From the NCBI RefSeq assembly GCF_000309385.1, contig NZ_JH976537.1:2678010-2742009 (forward strand): a stretch of 64,000 bases of DNA, given 5' to 3'. Positions 19,201-31,360 of the stretch are shown here, one piece after another (position 1 is the stretch's first letter; each line of letters begins with the position of its first letter). This DNA is from Nodosilinea nodulosa PCC 7104 (lineage in GTDB: Bacteria; Cyanobacteriota; Cyanobacteriia; Phormidesmidales; Phormidesmidaceae). The translations under genes were made by a program, and so were the position numbers. The notes beneath the pieces are model-generated. The model was not told the DNA's origin. It did not search any database and worked only from the letters and a program-made list of their open reading frames with translations.

Positions 19201-20524
19201 GGGCGTGGGGGCCTGCCTGGCCGACGACATGGGCCTGGGCAAAACCCTGCAAGCTCTGGCCATAATTCTCACCCGCGCCCCCGAGGGGCCGACCCTGATT
19301 GTGGCCCCCACCTCGGTGGGCATGAACTGGCTCAGCGAGGCCGAGAAGTTTGCTCCCACGCTGAACCCGATTCAGTTTGGCACAGGCGATCGCCAAAAAA
19401 TCCTCGACAATCTCCAGCCCTTTGACCTGGTGGTGTGCAGTTACGGCCTCTTGCAGCAGGATGACGTCGGCCAAATGCTGGCCAAAGTAGAGTGGCAAAC
19501 CATCGTGCTCGACGAGGCCCAGGCGATTAAAAACTCCGCCACCAAGCGATCGAAGGCGGCGATGAAGCTCCAGGGCGGATTCAAAATTCTCACCACCGGC
19601 ACGCCGATTGAGAACCATTTAGGCGAGCTGTGGAACCTGTTTCGGTTCATCAACCCCGGCCTGCTGGGGTCCCAGGATCAGTTCAGCCAGCGGTTTGCCA
19701 ATGCGATCGAGCGCAACCAGGACAAGGCGGCCCGCAACCGCCTCAAGAAGCTGATTCAGCCCTTCATTCTGCGGCGCACCAAAACCCAGGTGCTAGACGA
19801 ACTGCCCGCCCGCACCGAAATCACTCTGCAAGTCGAACTCAGCGCCCAGGAAATGGCGTTTTATGAGGCGCTGCGCAGGGAGGCGATCGAAAAACTTGCC
19901 GACCCCAATGTGGAAGCGGGCACCAAACACCTGCAAGTGCTGGCTGAGATCATGAAGCTGCGGCGGGCCTGCTGCAACACCCGCCTAGTCAAAGGCACGA
20001 CCGCCCTGCCCAGCGCCAAGCTGGAAGCCTTTGGCGGCATCATTGAGGAGCTGGTCGAGAATAACCACAAGGCACTGGTGTTCAGCCAGTTTGTCGATCA
20101 CCTGAGCATTTTGCGCGAGTTTCTCGACGGTCAGAATCTTAGCTACCAGTACCTCGACGGCAGCACCCCAACCAAGGAGCGCAAAAAGCGGATCGATGCC
20201 TTCCAGGCGGGGGAAGGCGATGTGTTTTTGATCAGCCTCAAGGCCGGAGGTACCGGACTGAATCTGACGGCGGCGGATTACGTGATTCACATGGACCCCT
20301 GGTGGAACCCGGCGGTGGAAGATCAGGCCAGCGATCGCGCCCACCGCATCGGCCAGCTGCGCCCCGTCACCATCTATCGCCTGGTGGCCAAAAATACGAT
20401 CGAAGAAAAGATTGTGGACCTGCACAAGCAAAAGCGCGATTTGGCCGACAGCCTGCTGGAGGGCACCGACATGAGCGGTAAGGTCTCCACCGAACAGCTG
20501 CTGCAGCTGATTAGCGAAGGGTAA
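16295..20524 (+). CDS. SNF2-family DEAD/DEAH helicase with long N-terminal region
   Basis: 1409 residues. The last 450 form a Swi2/Snf2 ATPase: Walker A DDMGLGKTLQAL with Lys983, DEAQ at 1073, TGTPIENHLGELW, then the second lobe to DRAHRIGQ at 1347. Such enzymes translocate on double-stranded DNA and remodel protein-DNA complexes. The roughly 930 N-terminal residues have no SWIM zinc finger or other motif I can name, apart from helical, repeat-like segments early on and a basic block just before the ATPase. The 3' end of the gene is duplicated downstream at 21501-21677. Confidence 0.93.
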   Translation: MPAPKNVADLRANLVQSYQKLGEQERELVQLYSIIYAPVGKVKLLDCLNLYLADAKKPKIAGPHLLNPLITRLNGKRLLVTHSTYGPQCHPLLVEIATRDAIHQGRFEPMVKAVQTKLPIRTQGWNKALRYFQTEDEFLREVRIGLYRCDWNYIEQQFEAYYSNPYASSRMSMPQVFELVCNNPFERDWVLGLKQDPKLFEAALGNLCLSALMALTPAEGAIALLQEECTQPGSTVSDRLKGIWIEQLIAQGRLQEADAALQDYADENPIDLLLHQSWLSCLGGDYDQTIQSGAVALKLLKKSTGKRKIYFDTVPGLFLVLALIRAGTPACLKEAEGYAHTIAEQGYRHWMSVIYSCLEKVAQVLQGNTAAKRYLTNTPVSSLDNANSFEALIDMLCLYWVDLEDAQERLPDIAREFYQAATAAGYDWFALEAAELLARLTPESSYAQSAAQLRQKTGLCPLIDIITPKQPWELSLTALMGLNPATPSPQAKTAIASEYRLAWFLTFYSTETWMLQPKEQKISVKGGWSKGRAIALKRLKQEVASFSYLTPQDRDVCSYLTHDPYSYGYDNYYFADQALLALVGHPLVFWEDSPTTRVDVVKGEPALMVRQTRAGQLAISLTPEVEPKKAIALVKETPTRLKVVEFTASHHRIAEVLGPKNSLQVPESAKEQVLAAINAVAGLVTVHSDIGGGVADAEEVAAQPQPHLHLLPAGEGLKVSLLTRPFGDGGPYYRPGTGGEMVIAEIDGKRLQTHRNLKEEKKLARAVETACPTLQRLEDEAGEWLIDDPEACLELLLEIQDLGDQAVVEWPEGEKMRIANRVSLSNFKIQIQRQRDWFAASGELQISDDEVLGMKQLMELLDASPGRFVKLADGQFLALTQEFRKRLDDLRAYSETSGDGVRFHPLAGLAMEDWMDDVGQLKTDKHWKEHLKRIKEAKDLKPELPSTLRAELRDYQIEGFNWLARLAHWGVGACLADDMGLGKTLQALAIILTRAPEGPTLIVAPTSVGMNWLSEAEKFAPTLNPIQFGTGDRQKILDNLQPFDLVVCSYGLLQQDDVGQMLAKVEWQTIVLDEAQAIKNSATKRSKAAMKLQGGFKILTTGTPIENHLGELWNLFRFINPGLLGSQDQFSQRFANAIERNQDKAARNRLKKLIQPFILRRTKTQVLDELPARTEITLQVELSAQEMAFYEALRREAIEKLADPNVEAGTKHLQVLAEIMKLRRACCNTRLVKGTTALPSAKLEAFGGIIEELVENNHKALVFSQFVDHLSILREFLDGQNLSYQYLDGSTPTKERKKRIDAFQAGEGDVFLISLKAGGTGLNLTAADYVIHMDPWWNPAVEDQASDRAHRIGQLRPVTIYRLVAKNTIEEKIVDLHKQKRDLADSLLEGTDMSGKVSTEQLLQLISEG
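20348..20511 (+). repeat. 164-bp direct repeat, copy 1 (inside the helicase 3' end)
   Basis: This segment encodes the helicase residues from Ile1352 to near the stop. It recurs at 21501-21664 with about nine differences over the first 162 bases. Eight of these are synonymous and one changes Glu to Lys. The two copies bracket xisH-xisI exactly. Confidence 0.95.
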
Positions 20525-20570
20525 GGCATAGATCTAGTTGACCGACAAAACCCTTAAAACCCTTATGCTG

Positions 20571-20652
20571 CCGCAGGTTGGGTTAGCTTTAGCGTAACCC
20601 AACAGAACCGTTACTGGTGTTGAGTTACGCTAAAGATCAACACCACCTACAT
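20571..20652. repeat. dispersed repeat copy B
   Basis: Closely similar to 8298-8360 (shared TTAGCGTAACCCAACA and AACCGTTACTGGTG). Internally, TTTAGCGTAAC at 20588 and GTTACGCTAAA at 20624 form an 11-bp inverted repeat, so the element folds into a hairpin. It lies between the helicase stop and xisH, inside the cassette. Confidence 0.65.
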
Positions 20653-20761
20653 CAGCACTTTGGTCAGTCAATCAGGGCATAGATTGCTATGATCATCCCG
20701 TCGGCTATTCCCCATTAACTCAAACTACTGAGCTGCTTAAATAGCATTGCTGCCCTAAGCT

Positions 20762-21178
20762 ATGCCAGCTTTTGACCTCTACCATGATGCCGTCAAGCAG
20801 GCGCTGATGAAAGACGGATGGATCATTATCCACGACCCCCTTCACCTACGATGGGGTCGAAAAGATATGTACGTCGATTTGGGTGCAAAGCGCTTAATTA
20901 TGGCAACTCGGGCCGAGGAAAAGATTGCCGTTGAGGTTAAAAGCTTCATTAGCGCCTCAGAAATGGAGGCTTTTCGGGATGCAATCGGGCAGTATGCTAT
21001 CTATCGATCTGTAATGCGTCGTACTTACCCAGACTACGTACTTTACTTGGCCGTCAACGATTTTGTCTTTAGATCGCTATTTGAAGAACCAATTGGTCAA
21101 CTAATGATCCAAGACGAAGACTTAAAACTGATCGTATTTGATGCTGAGGATGAGGTTATTATCCAATGGAAGAACTAG
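20762..21178 (+). CDS. xisH: XisH family protein (PD-(D/E)XK-like nuclease)
   Basis: 138 residues, full length for XisH, named for a factor needed for fdxN-element excision in Anabaena. The pattern is typical: MPAFDLYHDAVKQALMKDGW at the start, then RKDMYVDLG with an acidic residue and KIAVEVKSF giving the E-x-K of a PD-(D/E)XK nuclease core. The gene overlaps xisI by 13 bases on the same strand. Codon use is more AT-rich than in the helicase before it. The pair lies between duplicated ends of the helicase gene. There is no nif or fdx gene here, so a role in heterocyst excision is not implied. Confidence 0.92.
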   Translation: MPAFDLYHDAVKQALMKDGWIIIHDPLHLRWGRKDMYVDLGAKRLIMATRAEEKIAVEVKSFISASEMEAFRDAIGQYAIYRSVMRRTYPDYVLYLAVNDFVFRSLFEEPIGQLMIQDEDLKLIVFDAEDEVIIQWKN

Positions 21179-21501
21179 CCCAATATCGCCAAATCATCAA
21201 AGATATTCTCCTTCCTTATACCCAGATTCCCTACTCCCATGGAGACATGGTTTGCAAGCCTATCTTTGATGAAATCCATGATAGCTACTTACTGATGACC
21301 ATTGGGTGGGATGACAAAACTCGCGTCCATGGCTGTCTGGTTCACCTGGACATCATCGACGGCAAAATCTGGGTGCAACGAGATGAGACCGAAGATGGCG
21401 TCACCTACGAACTCGTCGACGCTGGAATCCCCAAAAATCGCATTGTATTAGGATTTCACCCCGCCACTGTTCGGCCTCATACAGGCTACGCTGTAGCTTG
21501 A
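21166..21501 (+). CDS. xisI: XisI family protein
   Basis: 111 residues, the standard length of XisI. Conserved features include YRQIIKDILLPYTQIPYSHGD, VCKPIFDEIHDSYLLMTIGWD, RVHGCLVHLDIIDGKIWVQ and a DAGIPKNRIVLGFHP tail. XisI always travels with XisH and the two are thought to work together; their biochemical function is not established. Its start lies inside the end of xisH. The final base of its stop codon is the first base of the second helicase-end repeat, so there is no spacer at all on that side. Confidence 0.92.
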   Translation: MEELAQYRQIIKDILLPYTQIPYSHGDMVCKPIFDEIHDSYLLMTIGWDDKTRVHGCLVHLDIIDGKIWVQRDETEDGVTYELVDAGIPKNRIVLGFHPATVRPHTGYAVA

Positions 21502-21677
21502 TAGGCCAGCTGCGCCCGGTCACCATCTATCGCCTGGTGGCCAAAAATACGATCGAAAAAAAGATTGTGGACCTGCACAAGCAAAAGCGCGACCTGGCCG
21601 ACAGCCTACTCGAAGGCACCGACATGAGCGGTAAGGTCTCCACCGAACAGCTGCTGCAACTGATCATTGAGACATAA
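21501..21677 (+). pseudogene. duplicated 3' end of the SNF2 helicase gene
   Basis: Read in the helicase frame, this encodes IGQLRPVTIYRLVAKNTIEK through DMSGKVSTEQLLQLIIET and a TAA, 58 residues with no start codon. It is about 94% identical to 20348-20511 and then diverges: this copy ends IIET and the intact gene ends ISEG. Eight of nine differences are synonymous, which means the copy diverged while it was still part of a functional gene. It is probably the original 3' end of the helicase, displaced when a segment carrying xisHI and a replacement end was acquired. Confidence 0.9.
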
Positions 21678-22270
21678 AATTCTTTTGAAATGCGGTCAAC
21701 CACTCTATATTGGGCGATCGCCTTCTCTCTAAACATTGTTTCCTCGACAGCCTTCAAGTAAAATTAACCGTTTTCTTCGCTCGAATTCACCGCGATGCTG
21801 TCCCGTTTTTTCGTCAATGTGGATGCCGCAAATCTCAAATAATTTAGATCTTCCTCCGCAGGTGACACGAACCTACAATGACCACTTTTGCAGCCATGGA
21901 AAAACTTTCAAAAACCGTCTGGCTTCCCAATTTTTCAGCAAAAGTCTGTTTCAGAGCCTGGAGCAAAAAGAACACAGAGAACAATCTTTTTAGTCTTGAA
22001 CCAAAGCGATCGCATTCAAGTTCCCTAGCTAAAGCCAGCCATAGCGTATCGTTTTTTGTAGTTGTATTAGAAGTAGCAGAAATTTATACATTCAAGCTTT
22101 TCGAGCTTCGTTATATTTCGCAAAGTTCTCAATCATTGATCTGGATCATTTTCTTAAGAGACTGGTCAGTACCCTGGCTCCCGTCGGAGAATACCTAGGC
22201 ACGATCTATACTGCTATTCCCAGCCTAAATCTCTTCTGGTTTGAGTTCCACCGTTGTGCCTGATAAATCA
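21678..22270. other. 590-base gap upstream of gltB
   Basis: An AT-rich stretch relative to its flanks, with only short unconvincing reading frames. The promoter and leader of gltB must lie here. I searched for the NtcA site GTA-N8-TAC by eye and found no convincing match. Confidence 0.4.
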
Positions 22271-26872
<4,602 letters not shown>

Positions 26873-26874
26873 CC

Positions 26875-26992
26875 GTAGGGTGCATTCGCGGCTCACAACC
26901 CCAGGCTAATCACCCCCGATTTCGCCTTTGAGCCGCAATGCACCACGCGAGAAACCCGCATTCTGGTGCATTGCTTCGCGAATGCACCCTAC
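26875..26992. repeat. long inverted repeat after gltB
   Basis: Perfect 16-bp arms GTAGGGTGCATTCGCG (26875) and CGCGAATGCACCCTAC (26977) surround 86 bases that contain further copies of the GGTGCATT/AATGCACC motif. A degenerate copy (GCGGATGCACCCTACGG) lies near 57185. It starts two bases after the gltB stop and may act as its transcript end. Confidence 0.75.
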
Positions 26993-27003
26993 AGATCCCC
27001 TTC

Positions 27004-27267
27004 TTAAACGGAATGCGCCGCAAGGCTTTTGAGAATAATTGCCGTCACGTTGGAGGCTACAGACACGATCGCCGCCGCGATAATTACCCAAATAGCGCCT
27101 TGAATCATGCGATCGGAAGCAGTTGGCTTCACCCGAATAGAATTCTGAGGATGTTTAAGGGTTTGACTGAGCTGCTTTACCTCTTGCCGAAGTTCCTTAA
27201 CCTCCTGGCTGAGCTGAAGCAGAGCATCACGAATGTCGTTATTGCTAGGACTCTCTGGTATCTGCAT
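27004..27267 (-). CDS. small coiled-coil membrane protein
   Basis: 87 residues, not recognised. Residues about 10-40 (IRDALLQLSQEVKELRQEVKQ) show a clear heptad pattern of a short coiled coil, followed by a hydrophobic helix at about 56-80 (MIQGAIWVIIAAAIVSVASN). This layout, an oligomerising stalk plus one membrane span, is common among small uncharacterised proteins. It is antisense to its neighbours and lies in the segment that separates gltB from gltD. A GGGCAGG sequence precedes the ATG. Confidence 0.55.
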   Translation of the reverse strand: MQIPESPSNNDIRDALLQLSQEVKELRQEVKQLSQTLKHPQNSIRVKPTASDRMIQGAIWVIIAAAIVSVASNVTAIILKSLAAHSV

Positions 27268-27350
27268 AGCCTGCCCTCAACCTAGATATAACCTGATTTT
27301 AGCTGCATCTTTCCTTCTCTCGTAATTTATAGCTTCACGATCAAGGTGAC

Positions 27351-28598
27351 ATGTATAAAGCAAAGGCATTACTAGGAGAAAAGGCCGGCGAGGTTGTTTA
27401 TGCCAAAGATCCTGACCTAACCCATGATTTGTGCAGGCTTTGGAAGATATATTGCCATGAATGCACACAGTTTTTGTATTTCAATGAGTCCAAGGATTCT
27501 GAAAAACGAGACAACTGGTTTAGTCATTACGATTACCCCAACAAAAACTGCTCTGAACGCAATTCATCTGACAAAGGTAAGACTCAGCAAGGTTTTTCGT
27601 CGGAGTCACACGAGCAAGACTTAGAAACAGCAGAATCCTTCATTGAAAAAGTGTTTTATGGAATCGACCCAGAATTCTTCCAAAGACAAAAACTAGAAGA
27701 GGTTGAAGACGACTCTAATCTAGTCATCTCAAGTATGGAATGGTTCCAAGAGAACTTGCAGCACAAATGCAACGACTGGATCAATCATTACTGTAAAACA
27801 ACAGGATTTCTTGACTGGGAAAACCCCAGGGGAGAAGTTGGTTATTTGATGGACTGGCTTTATATTTTAGCTAGAAGAGATGACATCCTTAAGATTTTAA
27901 TTGGTTATTTCATCTCCATCCATTTGACTGTCGAGTTTGAAATAGATATCACCCAATCAAAGTTTGGAATTTTTAACTCAAACGAAAAAGAAGAGGGTTT
28001 GATTTGGCTTATAGCTTTAGAGCGAATAATAGAACACTTGTCAAGTGTAGCTAGAGATGGGGTGGCTAACGCTACAGTTGGCACTGTAACCTTGAAAACT
28101 TTTGTAGGATTCAAAATTCCTCCTAGTGAAAAGAAAACTCCATTTAGAGGGAAGTTAAAGTACACCTTGGCTAACAAACAAATGTCAATCATTGTCAAGA
28201 AGGTTGAATCCAGAAATTCGGTAGAGTATGTGTGTTTTCACAATGAGCATCCTAATTGCTTTTGTTATATAAGATATTATGAAGAGGATAGTATTTCAGA
28301 TCCTAAACCAACTGGGTTTTCAAAAGATGATTCTTTGCATCTATACATAGATGGTGATGGTGACCTTGCTGTGAAGGGTTTGCTTGAAAAGGAATATGTC
28401 AAATCCATGTCTAAAGAGATTCCAAAGCTATTGTTCAACAGCTCTGATTATTCAATGCTTGTTTTACATCAGAAAGGTTACATCTCTCGAGAGATTGCTG
28501 AGAAAGCAGCACAACTAGCTCTGAGATTTGAATATGGAGATTTAGATCCACCAGAGGCCTTGAAAAAATTTAGACAACTTTCTGGTTTTAAGACTTGA
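27351..28598 (+). CDS. unrecognised AT-rich gene with a CoiA-like zinc motif
   Basis: 415 residues. The N-terminus has CHEC (Cys35, Cys38) and, 20 residues on, WFSHYDYPNKNC (His59, Cys67), the spacing seen in the zinc-binding front of CoiA-like and restriction-associated proteins. I do not recognise the rest. It contains helical segments, a VFHNEHP-like VCFHNEHPNCFCYI region, and a C-terminal helix-turn-helix-like block (KGYISREIAEKAAQLALRFE). Base composition is far more AT-rich than gltB or gltD on either side, a sign of transfer. AGGTGA precedes the ATG, so it should be translated. A defence or mobile-element role is a guess. Confidence 0.7.
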   Translation: MYKAKALLGEKAGEVVYAKDPDLTHDLCRLWKIYCHECTQFLYFNESKDSEKRDNWFSHYDYPNKNCSERNSSDKGKTQQGFSSESHEQDLETAESFIEKVFYGIDPEFFQRQKLEEVEDDSNLVISSMEWFQENLQHKCNDWINHYCKTTGFLDWENPRGEVGYLMDWLYILARRDDILKILIGYFISIHLTVEFEIDITQSKFGIFNSNEKEEGLIWLIALERIIEHLSSVARDGVANATVGTVTLKTFVGFKIPPSEKKTPFRGKLKYTLANKQMSIIVKKVESRNSVEYVCFHNEHPNCFCYIRYYEEDSISDPKPTGFSKDDSLHLYIDGDGDLAVKGLLEKEYVKSMSKEIPKLLFNSSDYSMLVLHQKGYISREIAEKAAQLALRFEYGDLDPPEALKKFRQLSGFKT

Positions 28599-28607
28599 GC
28601 AAGTCAT

Positions 28608-28687
28608 GGGCTACGTGGAACGGAGTGAAACCCAACGCCAAATCTCCGCGATGTCGGGTTCCGCTGGCACTTCACCCAACCTACAGT
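28608..28687. repeat. dispersed palindromic repeat upstream of gltD
   Basis: Contains GAAACCCAACGCC and GTCGGGTTCCGC, then CACCCAACCTACAG, the recurring 'GGGTT..AACCC..CCTACAG' pattern also seen at 8298, 20571 and 33178-33215. It separates the AT-rich gene from gltD and probably marks the edge of the inserted segment. Confidence 0.5.
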
Positions 28688-28737
28688 AAGCCATTTTTTT
28701 ACACGTAACAAAAACAACCACCTTCAGGACAACCACC

Positions 28738-30222
28738 ATGGGAAAACCGACTGGCTTTATGGAATACCTGCGGGAAGTAGCGCAAGAAGTCGCCCCCGCC
28801 GATCGCATTCGCAACTGGGACGAGTTTCACCTGCACATGCCGGAGGAAAACCTCCGCACCCAGGGAGCCCGCTGTATGGACTGCGGCACCCCCTTCTGCC
28901 ACACCGGCATTACCATCAGCGGCATGGCCAGCGGCTGCCCGATCAACAACCTGATTCCCGAGTGGAACGACCTGGTTTACCGGGGTCTGTGGGAAGAAGC
29001 GCTGGAGCGCCTGCACAAGACCAACAACTTCCCCGAGTTTACCGGGCGCGTTTGCCCCGCCCCCTGCGAGGGCTCCTGCGTACTGGGCATCACCAGCCCC
29101 CCGGTGACGATTAAGAATATCGAGTATTCCATCGCCGAAAAGGGCTGGGAGTCGGGCTGGATTACCCCGACTCCGCCCGCCAAGCGCACCGGCAAGAAGG
29201 TTGCCGTGATCGGCTCTGGCCCCGCCGGACTCGCCGCCGCCGCTCAGCTCAACTCGGCGGGCCACTGGGTCACCGTGTACGAGCGGGCCGATCGCCCCGG
29301 TGGGCTGCTGATGTACGGCATCCCCAACATGAAGCTAGAAAAGCAACGGGTCGTACAGCGACGGCTGGATGTGCTGGAGGCGGAAGGCGTCACCTTCGTT
29401 TGCAATACCGAAGTGGGTAAAGACATCTCCGCCGAAAACCTGCTGAAGGAGTTTGACTCGGTGGTACTCTGCACCGGCTCCACCCGCCCCCGCGACCTGC
29501 CCATTGAGGGCCGCGACCTCAAGGGCATTCACTTTGCCATGGAATTTTTGACCGCCAACACGCGATCGCTGCTGGATGGCTACCCCGGCAATGACTACAT
29601 CTCGGCGGCGGGCAAGGATGTGGTGATCATCGGCGGCGGCGACACGGGGACAGACTGCGTGGGCACCTCGATTCGCCACGGCTGCAATAGCGTTACCCAG
29701 GTGGAGATCATGCCCCAGCCGCCGGAGACTCGCTCTGCCGCCAACCCCTGGCCCGAGTGGCCCAAGGTCTACAAGATGGACTACGGCCAGGAAGAAGCCG
29801 CCGCCATGTTTGGCGACGACCCCCGCGCCTACCTGACCACCGCCACCAAGTTTGAGGGCGATGAGCAGGGCAACGTCAAGGCCGTTCACACGGTGCAGAT
29901 TCAGTGGGGCAAAGACGAAAACGGGCGGTTTGTGCCACAGAACGTGCCCGGCACCGAGAAGGTGCTGCCGGCCCAGCTGGTGCTGCTGGCGATGGGCTTT
30001 TTAGGCCCCGAGCAGCCGCTGATCGATGCCCTGGGGCTAGAGAAAGATGGCCGCAGCAATGTGAAGGCTGAGCACGAGCAGTTCACCACCTCGATTCCGG
30101 GGGTGTTTGCCGCTGGGGACTGTCGTCGGGGGCAAAGCCTGGTGGTGTGGGCGATCAATGAGGGTAGAGGGGCGGCAAGGGAGTGCGATCGCTACCTGAT
30201 GGGCACCACCGAACTACCCTAA
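28738..30222 (+). CDS. gltD: glutamate synthase small subunit
   Basis: 494 residues. It takes electrons from NAD(P)H through FAD to the large subunit. Two N-terminal [4Fe-4S] sites are visible: [12 protein letters not shown] with SGCPINN, and CPAPCEGSC. Then come the FAD motif [13 protein letters not shown], the [15 protein letters not shown] signature, the NADP-binding [12 protein letters not shown] and a C-terminal FAD contact ([19 protein letters not shown]). Length and order are standard. It lies 1.9 kb after gltB on the same strand; in many bacteria the two are adjacent, so the segment in between looks inserted. Confidence 0.96.
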   Translation: MGKPTGFMEYLREVAQEVAPADRIRNWDEFHLHMPEENLRTQGARCMDCGTPFCHTGITISGMASGCPINNLIPEWNDLVYRGLWEEALERLHKTNNFPEFTGRVCPAPCEGSCVLGITSPPVTIKNIEYSIAEKGWESGWITPTPPAKRTGKKVAVIGSGPAGLAAAAQLNSAGHWVTVYERADRPGGLLMYGIPNMKLEKQRVVQRRLDVLEAEGVTFVCNTEVGKDISAENLLKEFDSVVLCTGSTRPRDLPIEGRDLKGIHFAMEFLTANTRSLLDGYPGNDYISAAGKDVVIIGGGDTGTDCVGTSIRHGCNSVTQVEIMPQPPETRSAANPWPEWPKVYKMDYGQEEAAAMFGDDPRAYLTTATKFEGDEQGNVKAVHTVQIQWGKDENGRFVPQNVPGTEKVLPAQLVLLAMGFLGPEQPLIDALGLEKDGRSNVKAEHEQFTTSIPGVFAAGDCRRGQSLVVWAINEGRGAARECDRYLMGTTELP

Positions 30223-30233
30223 CTCGCTTACTC

Positions 30234-30303
30234 AGAAACCGGGTTTCTTGGCCCAAAGGCTAGAATTGACCTTTGACATTGGTCAACAGAAACCCGGTTT
30301 CTT
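30234..30303. repeat. inverted repeat after gltD (AGAAACCGGGTTTCT)
   Basis: AGAAACCGGGTTTCT at 30234 and its exact complement AGAAACCCGGTTTCT at 30288 are 39 bases apart; each is itself nearly palindromic. The pair starts 12 bases after the gltD stop and could form a terminator-like structure. Confidence 0.65.
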
Positions 30304-30422
30304 ACTGCTTATGAACAATATATCCAAAACCGACTGAGCCAGAATGGGCGCCATGATGGATGATGACATCGACACGTCAGACATTCCGCATCAATAAACG
30401 GCAGTTCTACAATTAAAAGGCA

Positions 30423-30734
30423 ATGGAGGTATCAACATCGCACAATGGAGTTCCGATTCGTCTCTCAGATGAGCGATGGAGCCACATTGTCCGGCGACAT
30501 CCAGAAATGGACGGCTCTCGAAGCCTGGTTATTGAGACAATCGCTAAACCCGACTTCATTCAAGCAGGTGATTCTGGCGAACTACTTGCTGTTCGGCTGT
30601 ATGAAGCAACCCAGTTAGGACGCAAGTATGTTGTAGTCGCTTACCGAGAAATCAATGCTATCGATGGTTTTATTTTGACGGCTTACTTGACTCGTCGCCC
30701 ATCGCAACAAAGAGAAGTTTTATGGACACGCTGA
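30423..30734 (+). CDS. PBECR-type putative RNase toxin
   Basis: 103 residues. The pattern IRLSDERWSHIVRRHPEM (helix with a conserved histidine), GELLAVRLYE, RKYVVVAYREI and GFILTAYLTRRP is that of the BECR-fold (barnase/EndoU/ColicinE5/RelE-like) nuclease domains found in phage and toxin contexts. The conserved His and the RRP end would be candidate catalytic or RNA-binding residues. The next gene, DUF2283, overlaps it by 13 bases, an arrangement typical of toxin-antitoxin pairs. Function as a toxin is inferred from fold and context. Confidence 0.65.
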   Translation: MEVSTSHNGVPIRLSDERWSHIVRRHPEMDGSRSLVIETIAKPDFIQAGDSGELLAVRLYEATQLGRKYVVVAYREINAIDGFILTAYLTRRPSQQREVLWTR

Positions 30735-30934
30735 AAATTCTACAAGCATCTGATCAGGCTAACTGGGACTATGACGACGAAGCAGATGTCTTATATTTAT
30801 CGGTCGGTGAACCTCGTCCAGCCGCTGGCGTTGATATTGGCGATGGCGTGGTACTTCGCTATGACGAAGCGACCCAGGAAGTTATTGGGCTAACGGTGAT
30901 TGGGCTACGGGCCAAGCTTGCGAAGGCTGCTTAG
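30722..30934 (+). CDS. DUF2283 protein, probable antitoxin partner
   Basis: 70 residues. WDYDDEADVLYLSVGEPRPAAG and the following DIGDGVVLRYDEATQEVIGLTVI are textbook DUF2283, a small beta-rich family. It starts within the end of the PBECR-like gene, so the two are translated together. DUF2283 genes often follow small putative toxins, and an antitoxin role is a reasonable but unproven reading. Confidence 0.82.
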   Translation: MDTLKILQASDQANWDYDDEADVLYLSVGEPRPAAGVDIGDGVVLRYDEATQEVIGLTVIGLRAKLAKAA

Positions 30935-30968
30935 CACTGCATCTCTTGCAGCAAAGGGATTAAAGACA

Positions 30969-31173
30969 ATGAGCACCCTTCGTCATGAAATGGTAATTAT
31001 CTGGCCAGAGGAAGCTGATTGCTTTCTGGTGCATCTGCCCGACTTTCCCGAACAGACCTATCGTACCTACGGCAACAGCTACGAAGAAGCTGCTCGAAAT
31101 GGTCAAGAGGTTTTAGCTTTTGGCAGAGGAAGACGGGTTGCCCCTGCCCGAACCTAAACCTGCTGCTGCTTAA
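30969..31173 (+). pseudogene. HicB-type antitoxin, frameshifted near the end
   Basis: The first 50 residues (MSTLRHEMVIIWPEEADCFLVHLPDFP, then YGNSYEEAARNGQEVL) are a HicB-like partial RNase-H fold. After GQEVL the frame runs into a short unrelated tail ending at 31157. One base off, the sequence continues as LAEEDGLPLPEPKPAAA with a stop at 31171, the usual HicB ending. A small deletion has therefore shifted the frame and removed the helix between the two parts. No hicA toxin gene is visible nearby. Confidence 0.75.
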
Positions 31174-31360
31174 GAGTTGAGGGTGGACAGTGCCCTTAAG
31201 CCCTTAGGTTTGCTACCAATATGAAGATCATTCTAATCAACTATCAAGATTAAGCTATGCAGGTAGGGCGTTCCGGTTCGTTGCTGGGCATATTGTAGAT
31301 AGTAATAGGGTGTCCCCACGTGTACCCAGTATCGCATCCCGTCTCTACCTCAAAAATTGC

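Noticed and set aside
21678-22270. NtcA-type GTA-N8-TAC site before gltB
   Set aside because: Only near matches such as GTA-N8-GTA; not good enough to call.
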